A DNA stretch of 13,355 bases, taken from an uncultured Mycoplasmataceae bacterium (GTDB lineage Bacteria; Bacillota_I; Bacilli_A; Mycoplasmatales; Mycoplasmoidaceae). Shown here piece after piece: positions 1 to 10,222 of the stretch (positions within the stretch are counted from its first letter, which is position 1; each line of letters starts with the position of its first letter). The stretch lies in the NCBI GenBank assembly GCA_949289925.1, contig CASEPW010000014.1, positions 1 to 13,355 of the forward strand. The letters run 5' to 3'. A program made the translations under genes and the position numbers. The notes beneath the pieces are model-generated. The model was given only the letters and a program-made list of their open reading frames with translations. It did not search any database and had not been told where the DNA came from.

Positions 1-66
1 AGATATTACACACCAATTTCATCAATATTAGTTATAAGGGAGTACAATAAACATGTGGTTGTGTAA
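1..66 (+). CDS. Possible C-terminal tail of an upstream gene (partial)
   Basis: Frame 1 is open from the first base to a TAA at 64-66 and would encode 21 residues ending in a hydrophobic V-V-V. The other two + frames close earlier (TAG near 28, TAA near 48), and the - strand offers nothing better. This is compatible with the last residues of a gene that begins outside the window, but 63 bases of open frame is weak evidence. No family can be recognised. Confidence 0.3.
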   Translation, partial: RYYTPISSILVIREYNKHVVV

Positions 67-137
67 AAAGACTATGATTTAAGCAAAGATATTTTTTTAA
101 AAAAAATTTTGTAGAATAAAAATATAATGAGGTAAAG
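67..137 (+). promoter_or_regulatory. AT-rich spacer with candidate promoter for the 138-473 gene
   Basis: This stretch contains a T7/A7 palindrome at 92-105 and two candidate -10 boxes: TAGAAT at 112-117 (predicted start near 124) and a perfect TATAAT at 123-128 (predicted start near 135). The GAGG ribosome-binding site at 129-132 abuts the second box and would be left out of a transcript starting at 135. The upstream TAGAAT is therefore the more sensible choice for a translated message. No convincing -35 box is visible. The call rests on sequence pattern alone. Confidence 0.35.
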
Positions 138-473
138 ATGAAATTTAAATATATTCCTGGTTTAAGACCAACTCCTATGCTTATGTATTATAGAGAACCA
201 AATAAAGAAATTTTTAATGAATTTAATGAAAATAATAATTTTAATTTATTATTTGATAATAATAATTCACATTATTGAAATCATAATGCTTATTTAATTA
301 TGGATGATGAAAAAAATATTTTAACTCACGTAGTATTTAATGACTTTATTTATTTAGTTTATTTATTGCGTGTAATAAATAAGGAAGTAATATTTGAAAT
401 AGATGATGATAAATATAATTTAATAAAAAAAGATTTAGATCAACTTAAAGATGAAATAATCTTAATTAGTTAA
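138..473 (+). CDS. Small uncharacterised protein, 111 aa
   Basis: The frame runs from ATG 138-140 to TAA 471-473 and reads through one TGA (Trp) near codon 47, which is why it is easily missed with the standard code. A GAGG ribosome-binding site lies 5 bases ahead of the ATG. The protein starts M-K-F-K-Y-I-P-G-L-R-P, has an Asn/Asp-rich middle, and ends in an acidic, probably helical region (residues about 90-108). There is no signal peptide, membrane segment or cysteine motif, so it looks like a small soluble cytoplasmic protein. I recognise no family and assign no function. Its last 8 bases overlap the 3' end of the convergent tdk gene. Supporting a real gene are the good ribosome-binding site, the absence of TAA or TAG over 111 codons in very AT-rich DNA, and exact packing against tdk. 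Confidence 0.7.
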
Positions 474-1110
474 ATTTACCTGTATACTTTAAAAATTTAG
501 TTTCAAGATTTGATAGTGGTTTATCCTCAACTTTATGACAATGTCTACATCTAGCTCTATATGTTTCAACATCTCCCACTTGAATTGATGGTGAATAATA
601 ACTTGCAGGCTGTCCATTAATTAATCTTTGTGTTAATGATGCTTCAGCACCACATTGATCACATATTGCAGTTAGTTTAGTAACATAGTCAGCATTAGTT
701 AATAAATTTGGAATTGGGCCAAAAGGTTCACCTTTAAAATCTTTATCTAACCCTGCAAGTATTACAATATACCCATGTTTGGCAAGTAGATCACAAACAG
801 CTACTAAATCATTATTAAAAAATTGGCATTCATCGACTGCAATAACATCATATGTTTTTTTTGTTTGCATTAAAAAATCTAATATATCAAAAGCACTAAC
901 AATTTCAATAGCATCTCTAGAAAGATTATTTCTTGATTGAATATTTTTTTGTCTAGTATCAATTTTTGGTTTGAAGATAACATATTCAATGTCAGCATAT
1001 TCCATTTTTCTTAATTTTCTAATTAATTCATCTGTTTTCCCTGCAAACATGGGACCACAAATTACTTCAACTGAACCTGGTTTTTTATTTAATGCATTTA
1101 TTTTTGCCAT
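466..1110 (-). CDS. tdk: Thymidine kinase (type II)
   Basis: Tdk phosphorylates thymidine (and deoxyuridine) with ATP to give dTMP, a salvage step important in mycoplasmas that cannot make pyrimidines. The 214-residue protein has the P-loop G-P-M-F-A-G-K-T at 19-26, the Walker B/catalytic D-E-C-Q at 93-96 (Glu94 as likely general base), and four zinc-ligand cysteines at 150, 153, 188 and 191. The substrate-binding lasso lies between the cysteine pairs. Length is normal for the family. The start is fixed by a GGAG ribosome-binding site at 1117-1120, which overlaps the last bases of ychF; the gap to ychF is 9 bases. It is the last gene of the six-gene - strand run, and its 3' end overlaps the convergent small gene by 8 bp with no terminator hairpin between them. 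Confidence 0.97.
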   Translation of the reverse strand: MAKINALNKKPGSVEVICGPMFAGKTDELIRKLRKMEYADIEYVIFKPKIDTRQKNIQSRNNLSRDAIEIVSAFDILDFLMQTKKTYDVIAVDECQFFNNDLVAVCDLLAKHGYIVILAGLDKDFKGEPFGPIPNLLTNADYVTKLTAICDQCGAEASLTQRLINGQPASYYSPSIQVGDVETYRARCRHCHKVEDKPLSNLETKFLKYTGKFN

Positions 1111-1119
1111 AATTTTCTC

Positions 1120-2220
1120 CTAAACATTAAACTTAAAATTACATATATCACCATCTTGCATAATGTAATTTTTTCCTTCTATATTTAATTTACCATTTTC
1201 TTTAATTGCATTTTCAGATTGATATTTAATCATATCATCATATTTAATAACTTCTGCTTTTATAAAACCTCTTTCAAAATCAGAATGAATAACACCAGCA
1301 CATTGTGGAGCAGTTCATCCTTTTTTGAATACTCATGATCTAACTTCTATCTTTCCAAAAGTAAAAAAAGTACATAATTCTAAAATGTTAAATGCCTGAC
1401 GAACTATTTGATTTAATCCTGTTTCTTTTAAACCTAATTCTTTCATAAATTCTTTTTTACTTGATTCATCTAATTGTGAAAGTTCAGATTCAATCTTAGC
1501 ACTTATTGCAATTAATGGTTCATTGTTTTGCTTAACATAGTTTGAAAGAGCAACAAAATGTTTATTAGACATAGGATTATCAATTTCATTTTCTCCAATG
1601 TTTGCAACATAAAAAGTTGGCTTATTAGTTATTAAATTAAAAGATGATATCATTTTTTGTTCTTTTTCATTTAATGTTAAGGTAGATATTTTTTTATTTT
1701 CTAGTAGAGTTTTATGTAATTTGTTCATTAGTTCATATTCTTCTTGTGCATTTTTATCACCAGATTTAGCTAATTTCTCTATTCTTTTTAATCTATTTTC
1801 TACTATTTCCAAATCAGAATAAATAAGTTCAAGATTGATAATTTCCACATCAGTTATTGGATCAACAACATTATTAACATGTGTAATATCATTATTCTCA
1901 AAACATCTAACTACGTGGCATATTGCATTAACATCACGTATGTTTTGAAGAAATTTATTTCCTAAACCTTCTCCTTTACTAGCTCCTTTTACTAAACCTG
2001 CTATGTCAACAAATTTAACTGTTGAATATACTACCCTATCAGGATTGATTAATTTTGCTAAATTATCTAATCTTTCATCTTTTAGATTAACAATACCAAC
2101 ATTTGGTTCAATGGTTGCAAAAGGATAATTTGCAGCTTCAACCTGTGAATTAGTTATAGCATTAAAAAGTGTAGATTTCCCAACATTGGGTAAACCAATA
2201 ATTCCTGTTGATAAATTCAT
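1120..2220 (-). CDS. ychF: YchF/Obg-like ATPase
   Basis: YchF is a ribosome-associated P-loop ATPase of the Obg class implicated in translation and stress responses. The 366-residue protein needs two TGA codons read as Trp: one in V-R-S-W-V-F and one a few residues later before T-A-P-Q. The first 295 residues alone would wrongly look like a truncated protein. Visible motifs are G1 G-L-P-N-V-G-K-S at 9-16, [10 protein letters not shown] with G-E-G-L-G-N (G3 and following), a G4 position reading N-I-G-E instead of N-K-x-D (typical of the ATP-preferring YchF branch), a central coiled coil, and a C-terminal TGS domain at about 283-366 ending [12 protein letters not shown]. It starts 3 bases after the fba stop and lacks a good Shine-Dalgarno, so it is probably translated by coupling to fba. 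Confidence 0.96.
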
Positions 2221-2223
2221 AAA

Positions 2224-3111
2224 TTAATCTTTTCATACTCCAAAAGAGCCAAATAATTTAAATTTTTCAACAATTAATCTCTTAATAAAAGGAGTAACAT
2301 ATTTAAACATCTTTCTTGGATCATAACCTTTTTTCTTCATATCTAAATCTCTTCCACTAATAAAATATTCTCTCATTTTTTCTGCAAATAGTAATTGTAG
2401 TTCAGTGTTAACATTTATTTTACTAATTCCTAGAGAAATAGATTTTTTAATTTGGTCCACAGGGATACCACTACCACCATGTAAAACTAATGGTTTTTTA
2501 ACATTATTGTTTATTTTAACCAATAAATCGAAATCTAATCCTTTTCAATCTTTTGGATAAATTCCGTGTATAGAACCATAATTAACAGCTAATGAATCAA
2601 TGTTTAATGATGCCATTTTTATACATTCATCTACATTAGCAAAAAACCCATCAGATACAACACCGTCTTCTTCACCACCAATACCACCTAATTCAACTTC
2701 TAATGATGCATCATATTTTTTACATAATTTAATGATTTCATAAGTATTAGCAACATTTTCAACAAATGGTAAATGACTCCCATCATACATAACAGATGTA
2801 AAACCTGCTTCTAAAGCTTCTTTACATGCTTCCATGTTACCATGGTCTAAATGAAGTGCAATGGGAACTGAAATATTTAAATCACCAACAAGTGTATTAA
2901 CCATACTATAAACTGTTTTATAACCACCCATATATTTTGCCGCGCCTTGTGAAACTCCTAGAATAACAGGTGTATTAGTTTCATGTGCAGTTTCAATTAT
3001 TCATTTTGCTCATTCAAGATTATTGATATTTATTTGTGCAATTGCATAATTAAAAAGCTTTGCATTTGCTAGCATTTCTTTTGTATTAACTAAAAAATTA
3101 ATATTTTTCAT
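2224..3111 (-). CDS. fba: Class II fructose-bisphosphate aldolase
   Basis: This is the zinc-dependent class II aldolase, which splits fructose-1,6-bisphosphate into dihydroxyacetone phosphate and glyceraldehyde-3-phosphate in glycolysis, the main ATP route of many wall-less bacteria. The full protein is 295 residues once TGA is read as Trp (W34, W37, W189, W293). Key residues are visible: A-L-H-L-D-H-G with catalytic Asp89 and zinc ligand His90, E-V-E-L-G-G with Glu140, Y-G-S-I-H-G with His182 (zinc), L-H-G-G-S-G with His211 (zinc), and the phosphate-binding N-V-N-T-E near 233-237. Length and motifs fit an intact class II enzyme. An AGGAG ribosome-binding site at 3118-3122 lies inside the last codons of rpoE; the intergenic gap is 2 bases, so it is co-transcribed and probably coupled. 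Confidence 0.97.
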
Positions 3112-3113
3112 TA

Positions 3114-3542
3114 TTATTCTCCTAAATCTTCATCTTCAATTTCTTCGTCATATTCTTCATCATTTTTCATATCTAAAACAGAAGTTTTATCATTTCTTGT
3201 ACCATGTTCTAGTTCAACCATTTCTGCAACACTCATATCACTCTTGTAGTCTTTTTCTTTTACATCATCATCTGCATTAGAACGAAAAGTATCATTCATT
3301 TTTTGATAATCTTCAAATTTTATATTTTCTCTTAAACCTCATTCACGTGTTTTTGGTTCAAAGAAAAATAAATTTGATTCAAGTATTTCTTGATAAAAAT
3401 CTCCAATTAAATCATTAGCTAAATTTGAATCAATTTTCTGATTTTTACAAACTTCCTTTCATAATTCAGAAAAAACTAGATTTTTCTTTTTGTTTTTTAG
3501 TACTTCTTTTGCACTATTAATCAAAACTTTATAATCAATCAT
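3114..3542 (-). CDS. rpoE: DNA-directed RNA polymerase subunit delta
   Basis: Delta is the small Firmicutes/Mollicutes accessory subunit of RNA polymerase; it promotes enzyme recycling and affects sensitivity to the initiating nucleotide. The 142-residue frame includes two TGA-coded tryptophans (E-L-W-K-E-V and R-E-W-G-L). Residues about 1-75 form the winged-helix (HARE-HTH) domain, with the family-like F-S-E-L-W near 24-28 and P-K-T-R-E-W-G-L-R near 63-71. The C-terminal part is disordered and ends in a purely acidic stretch (E-E-Y-D-E-E-I-E-D-E-D). That acidic tail is much shorter than in Bacillus. The start codon follows an AGGGG ribosome-binding site at 3548-3552 with 5-base spacing. A perfect -10 box sits just upstream (3569-3574), so rpoE may head its own transcript as well as being read from gltX. 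Confidence 0.93.
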
Positions 3543-3568
3543 AAGCACCCCTAAATATACATGATAAT

Positions 3569-3578
3569 ATTATATAAT
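3569..3578 (-). promoter_or_regulatory. Candidate internal promoter (-10) for rpoE-fba-ychF-tdk
   Basis: The 40-base gap between the HD gene and rpoE contains TATAAT on the - strand at 3574-3569, placing a predicted start near 3562 and a leader of about 20 bases that includes the AGGGG ribosome-binding site. No good -35 box is visible. The box is part of the palindrome ATTATATAAT, so the + strand also carries TATAAT (3573-3578), which would point back into the HD gene as antisense. Confidence 0.5.
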
Positions 3579-3582
3579 ATTA

Positions 3583-4704
3583 TTATTTTACAAATGAATA
3601 ATTAATTTTTTTTGTTTTTTTTGTTAATTTTGATATTATTTCGCTCTTATCTATAATCTCAACTAATTTTTTATCATCATAAATAAAAATAGGTTCATTT
3701 TTTGAATAAAATTCTTTTTCATATAAACAATAATCAAAAGATTTACTATTGCTTTCTTTTAATGAATATGTATTTTTTATAAAATAGCAGTCAAGAAGAT
3801 TTTTAAGTATTTTATCTTCTTCTAATCAAAGTGATTTTAACACTAGATTATAAACATCTTCATCTAATTCTAAAAAGTCATTTATATCCCATTCTTTATC
3901 ATTTAAAAAAGAATTAAATAAGTGGTATAAACCATATGGATCTTTAAAATTAAAATTTTTCTTGTATAAAAATTTTCAACGTTCAAAAATTTTAATCATT
4001 ATTGTTTCATAACATAGTACATGTATATTTGTATATAATTGCTTGAACATCTGTTGTCTAGCAAACAGTATAGTTTCAATTAGATTAACAACTTTTTTAT
4101 CAAAGACTATTTCATTATTTTTTAATAATATTTTTTTAAATAAGAAAATGTAATCTACACTTTTTCCATATGTAACTCCTGAATGATAAGAATCTCTTAA
4201 TAAGTAATCTAAACGGTCAGCATCAATTTGACTTGATACAATTTGTACCATTCATTTATTTTTATGTTTTTTATTAATAACATCTATTACATCATTAACA
4301 TTAATATTATTTTTAGTTAATATTTTGTAAATATTCCCATTTTTATTTTTGATAATTTTTATTGACATATTTTCATGTTTGTAGCCTGTATATAATTCAA
4401 ATGAATGTGATCTTGGTCCATGTCCAATATCATGTAATAGAGATGCTGCTAAAACAATATTTCTTTCTTTTTGATTAGTTATATTTAGGGCATTTAAAAA
4501 TTGTTTTGCTAAATGAAAAACTCCTAAACTATGAGAAAATCTTGTGTGATTTGCAGATGAAAATACTAGATAACATTCTCCTAATTGAGAAATTCTTTTT
4601 AACCTTTTGAACTCTAATGTATCAATTATCTCAAGTGCTCACTGTTCATTTTGATCAAATTCAATATTTCCATGGATAGGATCTTTGATAAAGTTAGTAG
4701 ACAT
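3583..4704 (-). CDS. HD-domain phosphohydrolase, dNTPase-like
   Basis: This 373-residue protein belongs to the HD superfamily branch that includes SAMHD1-like and EF1143/YwfO-like dNTP triphosphohydrolases, which remove triphosphate from dNTPs and adjust pool sizes. Visible metal and active-site motifs are H-T-R-F-S-H-S-L-G at 53-61 (His58 as first ligand), L-L-H-D-I-G-H-G at 89-96 (His91-Asp92) and S-S-Q-I-D-A-D-R-L-D-Y-L-L-R-D at 157-171 (Asp161 as last ligand). All four canonical ligands are present, so an active hydrolase is expected; the exact substrate is inference. Five tryptophans are TGA-coded. The Lys/Glu-rich C-terminal half is poorly conserved and the protein is somewhat shorter than the roughly 430-residue homologues I recall. 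A GGAGA ribosome-binding site overlaps the gltX stop, leaving only 2 bases between genes. Confidence 0.9.
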
Positions 4705-4706
4705 AA

Positions 4707-6203
<1,497 letters not shown>

Positions 6204-7496
6204 ATGCTACTAACAATTATATTATCTTCAATCACTATAATTTGCTTATTTTTAACATTTGTCTTTAATAAACAAGTTAGTATTTTTTTCTCAAAATATT
6301 GAAGAACTTCACTTGTTGCAATTTTTATTTTAGTTTATTCAGTTATCGTTATGTGAATGCCAAATATCAATGAATTTATTAATCAAAAAAATTCCATAAA
6401 TCAACCATGATTGCGTAGTAATGCTTATTCAGGTGCTTTCTTATTACAATTGCCTACATTAATGTGTATAGTAATGCCAATTTCATTATTGATAGATAAA
6501 TCTAAAACCATTACAAAGTCTATGGCTCCATTCATGATTGTTTATTGTTTTATGAATCTATTTATTAGATTTATTGGGTTTAATTCAATTATTATTGACC
6601 AAAATTCAACAACATGATATGAATATGTTTTTCTTGGTGAGGAATCAGAAAGAATGTTCTTTTTATCTAATTTCTTTATTTTATTCTTATCATCATTTGT
6701 TTATATTTCTTCAAAAACATTTTCAAAATATTCATTTTTTGGAGGAATACTAATTATTGGATTAGTGTTATTGTATTATCTAACTATTAAATCTGTTTTT
6801 GGTATAAATGCATGTATTTCAGGGTTGGCATATGGTGATTGAGAACAAATAGGTTCATACCAAGCAATGTTTAAACCTATAGCAAATATTTTTGGTAATG
6901 TTCAGGATATTGGTTTTGCATGAATGTTTAATATTTGATTTGCAATTTATTTGGTGATGACATTTGTATTAGTTCTATTAAAAAACTTTTTAACAATTAA
7001 TCCAATAAAAATTAGTTTAGTTAATGAACCTTGATATAGAAAATCAACATTTTTAAAAAGTTTTTTATCACCATTTGATGCAGCTTTAAATAATTTAATT
7101 AGTTCAATAATTCCATATGGTTATTTTTATCCAAAAAAAATATTAAAATTAAAACTTAAAAATTTTAGATATTATTACAATAATTTTATTGCACTTTCTA
7201 CAATTGATAAATATGAAAAATGTATTGAAGATCTTGAATATAATTTTTCTAACCAGATTAGAAATAAAAATACTTTATTGCGTAAACAAAAACATAAAAT
7301 AGATAAAGCAGAAGATATCAAGAAACTTCAAGCTATGAAACTTGAAGAGCTTGAAAGAGAAATTGATGAAGAATTAAAACAAATAAATCATAAGAAAATA
7401 TTGAAGAGAAATAAAGAATTGCAAAGAAAATTATCAAAAGAAGCTAAAAAGAATCATATTGTAATTGAAAATAATGATGAGGTTACAAATGTCTAA
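6204..7496 (+). CDS. Multi-pass membrane protein with coiled-coil tail, 430 aa
   Basis: I do not recognise the family. The 430-residue frame includes about eight TGA-coded tryptophans. Hydrophobic stretches at about 2-21, 35-52, 77-98, 107-128, 151-170, 178-199 and 236-259 suggest seven membrane passes. They are followed by a basic linker (about 278-335; P-W-Y-R-K, P-K-K-I-L-K-L-K) and a highly charged helical tail (about 337-425) rich in Lys/Glu with heptad-like leucines, probably a cytoplasmic coiled coil. No catalytic motif, cysteine pair or ATP site is visible; there is a conserved-looking G-D-W-E-Q at 211-215 in a loop. Its last 8 bases overlap the dnaX start, and the dnaX ribosome-binding site lies inside its coding sequence, so the two are translationally coupled. 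The start has no Shine-Dalgarno and follows a -10 box directly. Confidence 0.9.
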
Positions 7497-9279
7497 AATT
7501 GCTTTATATAGAAAATATAGACCTAAAAATTTTAGTGAAGTTTATGGCCAAGAATTAGTTATTAGAACACTTGAAAATGCAATTTCAAACAATAGTATCA
7601 ATCATGCATATATTTTTTCAGGCCCAAGAGGTTCAGGGAAAACATCCATTGCTAAAATATTTGCTAGATCAATGAATTGTTTAAATTTATCATCAAATTA
7701 TGACACATGTGGTACTTGTAACGGTTGTATTCATTCACATATTGATAATCCATTAGATATTATAGAATTGGATGCTGCAAGTAATAATGGTATAAATGAA
7801 ATAAGAAATATTATAAATTCAGTGTCATTTATTCCAAATCATTTAAAGTATAAAGTTTATATTATTGATGAAGCACATATGCTAACAACTAATTCATGAA
7901 ATGCTTTATTAAAAACATTAGAGGAACCTCCAAAACATGTTGTATTTATTTTTGCTACTACTGAATATAATAAAATTCCAGCAACTATTGTAAGTAGATG
8001 CCAAAGATTTGACTTCATGCGTTTAAATGATAATTTATTGAATAAACTTTTATTAGATATTTGTCATAAAGAAAATATATCCATTGATGATAATGCATTG
8101 AAAATTATTGTTTCTTTAGCTGATGGAGCAGCAAGAGATGCAATATCTATTTTGGATCAATTAACTTCTTTTTCAAAAAACATTTCTTCTAATGATGTAA
8201 ATGATGTTTTTGGTCTTGTAAACATAGAAAACAAGATTGAATTATTAAATTATGTATTAAATAAAGATGTTGAAAATGTTATTTTGTTTGTTAATAAGCA
8301 ATATGAAAATGGTGTAAATTTCACAGTTTTATTAATAGATATGATTAAGATACTATTTGATAAAATTGTTTTTTTGGAAACTAATAATACTTTATTTTTG
8401 AAAATATTAGATGAAAAAAATATAAATTTAATATCAAATTCTAAAATAAATAATTTATTACAAATTTTGAATCATTTTAATACTAATTTATATAGACTTA
8501 GTAAAAGTAATGATCAATTGTTTGAAATACAATTGATATTATTGCAAGCAATATCATTAAATACAAGTGTATTAAGTAATAATAGTTCTGTTGAAAAAAT
8601 AGTTATTAAAAAAGAATTAGAAAAAGAACCAATAACTTCTTCTAATGATATATTTTCTACAAAAATTAAATTAGTTAATATTCCAAAAAAAGAAGATGAA
8701 AAAATAATTAATAATTTTGTTCCACCAAAACCATCAACTAATGTGGGAACAAATATTAAAATATATAATAATTTTGAAGAAGTTAAATTAGAAGAAAAAA
8801 ACAATAATCCAAAAATAGAACTAACAAAAGAAGAAATAAATAATTCAAATTATGAAGTAGAAATAGATTATAAGGATTTCTTTTTTAGAGTAGCTAATAA
8901 CAATAATAATGAGATAAAAAATGAAATGAATTCATTGTTTGAAAAATTGCAAGAAAATAGATTATTGGAATCCGCAAATATAAATAAGTTATTATTAGCT
9001 AAAAAATTTCTTGTATGTTCAAAAAATGGTGCTGTATTATTATTTGAAAATGCAATGCAATCTAATAATTTTAATAAATTGTTAAATCATGATGAAATTA
9101 ATCAATGAATAAATAATAATTTTAAAAGAAATATAAAAATTATAGGTGTTGATAAAAATATTGCTAAAGAATGAACAGAAGAATTTAAATTATTAGATGT
9201 TAAAGATTTAAGTGATGTAAATAATAATAAAGGTAATGAAAATACCAAAAATTTAATTCTAGATATATTATCTGAATAA
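7489..9279 (+). CDS. dnaX: DNA polymerase III subunits gamma/tau
   Basis: DnaX is the ATPase subunit of the clamp loader that loads the beta sliding clamp and links polymerases at the fork. The 596-residue protein has R-K-Y-R-P at 8-12, Walker A G-P-R-G-S-G-K-T at 45-52, a zinc module with Cys64, 74, 77 and 80, Walker B D-E-A-H at 127-130, sensor 1 A-T-T-E near 156-159 and the SRC box at 169-171. TGA-coded tryptophans occur in S-W-N-A-L-L and near the C-terminus. Domains I-III end near residue 380; the rest is a low-complexity Asn/Lys/Glu linker and a tau-like C-terminal domain. ATG 7489 follows GAGG (7479-7482) with 6-base spacing and matches the family N-terminus; an in-frame ATG at 7465 lies inside the upstream gene and is less likely. 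In-frame A-rich slippery heptamers at 8685-8691 and 8796-8802 could permit a gamma form. Confidence 0.97.
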
Positions 9280-9313
9280 AATGATAGAATATATCTATAT
9301 AAAAGAGGTAAAT

Positions 9314-9619
9314 ATGGATTTAAAAAAATTAATGGCAGAAGCTCAAAAAATGCAAAAAGAATTAACAACTAAATTAGAAGCATTTGATGCAAAAGAATTC
9401 TCTTTTGATTACAAAGGATTAGTTAATGTTAAAATTATGGGTAGTTTAGAAATTAAAGCTATTACTATAATTGATAATTCTATTATTGATAAAGATGACA
9501 AAGAGACTTTAGAAGATATTATTACAAAAGCAACTGCAGATGCTGTAAATAGTGTTGTTCAAGGAAAAGCAGAATTAACTTCTAAAATTGCTGGTCCTGG
9601 GTTAAACGGATTAATGTAA
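9314..9619 (+). CDS. ybaB: YbaB/EbfC-family nucleoid-associated protein
   Basis: YbaB/EbfC proteins are small dimeric DNA-binding proteins found next to dnaX and recR in many bacteria. The 101-residue product has the family N-terminus M-D-L-K-K-L-M-A-E-A-Q-K-M-Q, a central beta region with the G-x-V-x-V-x-x-x-G-x-x-x pattern (G-L-V-N-V-K-I-M-G-S), and a C-terminal helix, and it ends G-L-N-G-L-M, close to the family's usual end. I chose ATG 9314 because it gives the family N-terminus and follows an AGAGG ribosome-binding site (9304-9308) at 5 bases; an ATG at 9281 would add eleven residues without a ribosome-binding site. It lies 34 bases after dnaX and directly abuts recR. Confidence 0.95.
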   Translation: MDLKKLMAEAQKMQKELTTKLEAFDAKEFSFDYKGLVNVKIMGSLEIKAITIIDNSIIDKDDKETLEDIITKATADAVNSVVQGKAELTSKIAGPGLNGLM

Positions 9620-10222
9620 ATGATTAATAAACCAAAAGATTTTCAATATCTTGTGGATGCTTTTAAATCTCTACCATCTGTAGGGACAAAAAATGCTACA
9701 AGATATGCTTATCATTTAATAAAAGCAGATAATAATTATATAGATCAATTTATTGAAAGAATAAAAAATGCTAAAAATAATTTAAAATATTGTGATATTT
9801 GTCACAATATTTCAACTTCTGATGTTTGTAATATATGTAGTGATGATAAAAGAGATAATTCATTATTAATAATTTGTGAGATTGCGGATTTAGATAAAAT
9901 TGAAGAAATGTCAGTTCATCATGGATATTATCATGTATTGCATGGTGAAATTAATCCAAAAAAAGGAATTACTGATAAAAATATATTTATTAATGATATT
10001 CAGGAGCACATTAAAAATTACAATATTAATGAGATTTTAATTGCTACACCTTTTTCAATTACTGGTGAAATAACAGCTGAATATATTAAGAACAAACTTT
10101 CTAATCTTGAAAATATTAATATTTATAGAATAGGTTTTGGTCTACCTACAAATGCAAGTATAGATTATGCTGATGAACAAACAATTAAATATGCATTAAT
10201 AAATAAACGAAAAATTGCTTAA
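9620..10222 (+). CDS. recR: Recombination mediator RecR
   Basis: RecR works with RecO (and RecF where present) to load RecA on gapped DNA. The 200-residue protein has the N-terminal helix-hairpin-helix region with L-P-S-V-G-T-K-N-A-x-R-Y-A-Y near 18-31, a C4 zinc finger (Cys58, 61, 70, 73), and a Toprim domain with I-C-E-I-A-D-L-D near 85-92, L-H-G-E-I-N-P-K-K-G-I and A-T-P-F-S-I-T-G-E-I-T-A-E-Y. It ends with the family's G-L-P-x(5)-D-Y-A-D-E-x-T-I element. Length is normal. The ATG directly follows the ybaB stop codon (zero gap), so it depends on ybaB translation. dnaX-ybaB-recR is a widely conserved order. Its stop overlaps the convergent DegV gene by 4 bases. Confidence 0.97.
   Translation: MINKPKDFQYLVDAFKSLPSVGTKNATRYAYHLIKADNNYIDQFIERIKNAKNNLKYCDICHNISTSDVCNICSDDKRDNSLLIICEIADLDKIEEMSVHHGYYHVLHGEINPKKGITDKNIFINDIQEHIKNYNINEILIATPFSITGEITAEYIKNKLSNLENINIYRIGFGLPTNASIDYADEQTIKYALINKRKIA

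Noticed and set aside
53..82. A 9-codon ORF (ATG 53 to TAA 80-82) with an AAGGGAG 10 bases upstream, possible leader peptide
   Set aside because: It is too short to judge, has no codon pattern or downstream attenuator hairpin, and the AAGGGAG also lies in the possible tail of an upstream gene.
92..105. T7/A7 palindrome as a terminator for the upstream gene
   Set aside because: It is pure A/T with no loop and no G/C pairs, so it would not form a stable RNA hairpin. Such runs are expected from base composition.
1333..2931. Apparent truncation of ychF and splitting of fba into two genes
   Set aside because: The breaks are TGA codons. Reading them as Trp restores full-length proteins with all family motifs in one frame, so neither is a pseudogene.
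8514..9368. Two - strand open frames of 88 and 96 codons
   Set aside because: They are antisense to the Asn/Lys-rich linker and C-terminal part of dnaX and the start of ybaB. Their Leu/Phe/Ser-rich composition is the complement of that sequence.
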